From Actinomyces sp. (GTDB lineage Bacteria; Actinomycetota; Actinomycetes; Actinomycetales; Actinomycetaceae): DNA of 6,849 nt. Below are positions 6,234 through 6,849 of the stretch, in pieces. The position numbers and the translations under genes were made by a program. Below the pieces are notes generated by a model. It had not been told where the DNA came from and ran no database searches. It saw nothing but the letters and a program-made list of their open reading frames with translations. Positions within the stretch are counted from its first letter, which is position 1; each line of letters opens with the position of its first letter. The DNA lies in assembly GCA_012837655.1 (NCBI GenBank), contig DUQT01000084.1, positions 1 through 6,849 on the forward strand, in the 5' to 3' direction.

Positions 6234-6366
6234 AGAGATTTCAGGTTCCTACGGGGTTTCCGGAGTTCCGAGCCACGTCCTCATTGATAAAAATGGCAAC
6301 ATCGCGTGGACCAAAATTGACACTATCAACGAAGGCGATATCGAACAGGCAATGGCAAAACTGTAA
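6234..6366 (+). pseudogene. 3' remnant of a TlpA/ResA-like thioredoxin-fold gene
   Basis: The frame starting TCA at 6241 encodes 41 residues ending at TAA 6364-6366. It contains YGVSGVPSHVLIDKNGNI, the signature of the C-terminal half of TlpA/ResA-type thiol-disulfide reductases: the cis-Pro loop (V-P, Pro codon 6268-6270) followed by the fL-ID-x-G-x-I strand-turn. The tail EGDIEQAMAKL is the usual last helix. The N-terminal half, including the CxxC active site, is absent and there is no start codon. In intact form such proteins keep the cysteines of apocytochrome c reduced for haem attachment, which fits a role in making Nrf cytochromes. The fragment is joined to the nrfH remnant in another frame, so it is not translated as a fusion. 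Confidence 0.75.
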
Positions 6367-6392
6367 TCAGGGTGATACGCACCACTTGGATT

Positions 6393-6406
6393 TCTCGACA
6401 TCGAGA
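6393..6406. repeat. Inverted repeat TCTCGA-ca-TCGAGA
   Basis: This perfect 6-bp inverted repeat with a 2-base centre lies 27 bases after the tlpA-remnant stop. It begins two bases after a TTGGAT hexamer (6386-6391) that could serve as a weak -35. It could be an operator for the icd promoter. The two-base centre makes an RNA hairpin less likely than a DNA-binding site. Confidence 0.4.
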
Positions 6407-6414
6407 GACTTAAT

Positions 6415-6471
6415 GATGAGATACTCCTATTAGATTGGCGTCGCGACGACGCCACCTTCGATATTCTCATC
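6415..6471. repeat. Nested inverted repeats upstream of icd
   Basis: The outer arms are GATGAG (6415-6420) and CTCATC (6466-6471), extendable inward through ATA / TAT with one bulged T. The inner arms are GGCGTCG (6437-6443) and CGACGCC (6447-6453), a perfect 7-bp stem with a 3-base loop. Together they could fold as one long stem in RNA or DNA, ending 12 bases before the icd Shine-Dalgarno sequence. No T-run follows on either strand, so it is not a classical intrinsic terminator. It may be a leader structure affecting icd expression, a non-canonical terminator, or an operator. Confidence 0.5.
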
Positions 6472-6482
6472 TTGTACCCAAT

Positions 6483-6490
6483 GGAGAGGA
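6483..6490 (+). promoter_or_regulatory. Ribosome binding site of icd
   Basis: GGAGAGGA lies 7 bases before the ATG at 6498, a good Shine-Dalgarno match at normal spacing. It supports that start codon. Confidence 0.65.
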
Positions 6491-6497
6491 ACCAAGT

Positions 6498-6849
6498 ATG
6501 GCCACCATCATCTATACGCACACCGATGAGGCGCCAATGCTGGCAACCCATTCGCTGTTGCCCATCATCGAAGCTTTTGCATCAACCGCCGGTGTCGAGA
6601 TTGAGACTCGCGATATTTCACTTGCAGGCCGTATCCTGGCCGCGTTCTCGGACCGCCTGCCGGAAAACCAGAAGGTGAACGACGCTCTGGCTGAACTTGG
6701 CGACCTTGCCAAGAAGCCGGAAGCAAACATCATCAAGCTGCCGAACATTTCCGCATCGATTCCGCAGATGAAGGCGGCTATCAAGGAGCTCCAGGAAAAG
6801 GGCTTCGACCTTCCAAACTACCCGGATTCCCCGCAGACCGACGAAGAGA
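6498..6849 (+). CDS. icd: Monomeric NADP-dependent isocitrate dehydrogenase, N-terminal part (runs off the window)
   Basis: The enzyme converts isocitrate and NADP+ to 2-oxoglutarate, CO2 and NADPH in the cytosolic citric acid cycle, supplying NADPH and the glutamate precursor. The first 117 residues are present. The monomeric (about 740 aa, IDH-II) type is recognised from IIYTHTDEAPMLATHSLLPI at the start, EIETRDISLAGRIL (residues 34-47), PEANIIKLPNISASIPQ (74-90) and GFDLPNYP (102-109). These differ entirely from the homodimeric Icd family. The main isocitrate and metal site residues lie further along and are not in view. The start is fixed by a good ribosome binding site. The gene sits downstream of the collapsed nrf/tlp region and probably has its own promoter in 6367-6480. 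Confidence 0.95.
   Translation, partial: MATIIYTHTDEAPMLATHSLLPIIEAFASTAGVEIETRDISLAGRILAAFSDRLPENQKVNDALAELGDLAKKPEANIIKLPNISASIPQMKAAIKELQEKGFDLPNYPDSPQTDEE

Noticed and set aside
6512..6784. 90-codon open frame on the minus strand inside icd
   Set aside because: It is wholly antisense to a clearly recognised icd coding region; composition is typical of a shadow frame.

Overview
The window looks like chromosomal DNA of a mid-GC actinobacterium. By eye the long genes are in the high fifties of percent GC. The signs are a DUF4011-type SF1 helicase relative, an LGAC-lipobox lipoprotein and a monomeric NADP-dependent isocitrate dehydrogenase. I favour the Actinomycetaceae or a related lineage, but that placement is inference and not a database result.

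Layout: (1) positions 39-4733, minus strand, hold one 1564-residue protein. It has the full architecture of the DUF4011 / SF1 helicase / Vsr-like nuclease family, yet the residues expected for ATP hydrolysis and DNA cleavage appear to be replaced at nearly every key motif. (2) A short divergent intergenic region (4734-4861) separates it from (3) a plus-strand secreted lipoprotein (4862-5719) with a FxLYD-like C-terminal domain. (4) Positions 5720-6497 are clearly more AT-rich and contain no intact gene. This stretch holds a promoter-like element with a perfect 13-bp palindrome, then a strong ribosome binding site leading into the 5' end of a broken nrfH gene (NrfH is the membrane quinol dehydrogenase that feeds cytochrome c nitrite reductase). 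The nrfH remnant is joined out of frame to the 3' end of a TlpA/ResA-like thioredoxin gene, and several inverted repeats follow. (5) From 6498 to the right edge is the 5' part of a monomeric NADP-dependent isocitrate dehydrogenase gene (icd).

Two things stand out. First, the 5' nrfH fragment and the 3' tlpA fragment look like the two ends of a lost nitrite-ammonification / cytochrome c maturation operon, collapsed by an internal deletion, with the promoter region and ribosome binding site still present. A one-base loss in an A-run, sitting in the loop of a perfect hairpin, also breaks the nrfH frame. Second, the giant minus-strand protein keeps a long intact reading frame although its Walker A, Walker B, motif VI and nuclease active site are all altered. 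That suggests a selected pseudoenzyme (scaffold or sensor) and not a decaying gene. No CRISPR array, tRNA, rRNA or insertion sequence was seen.
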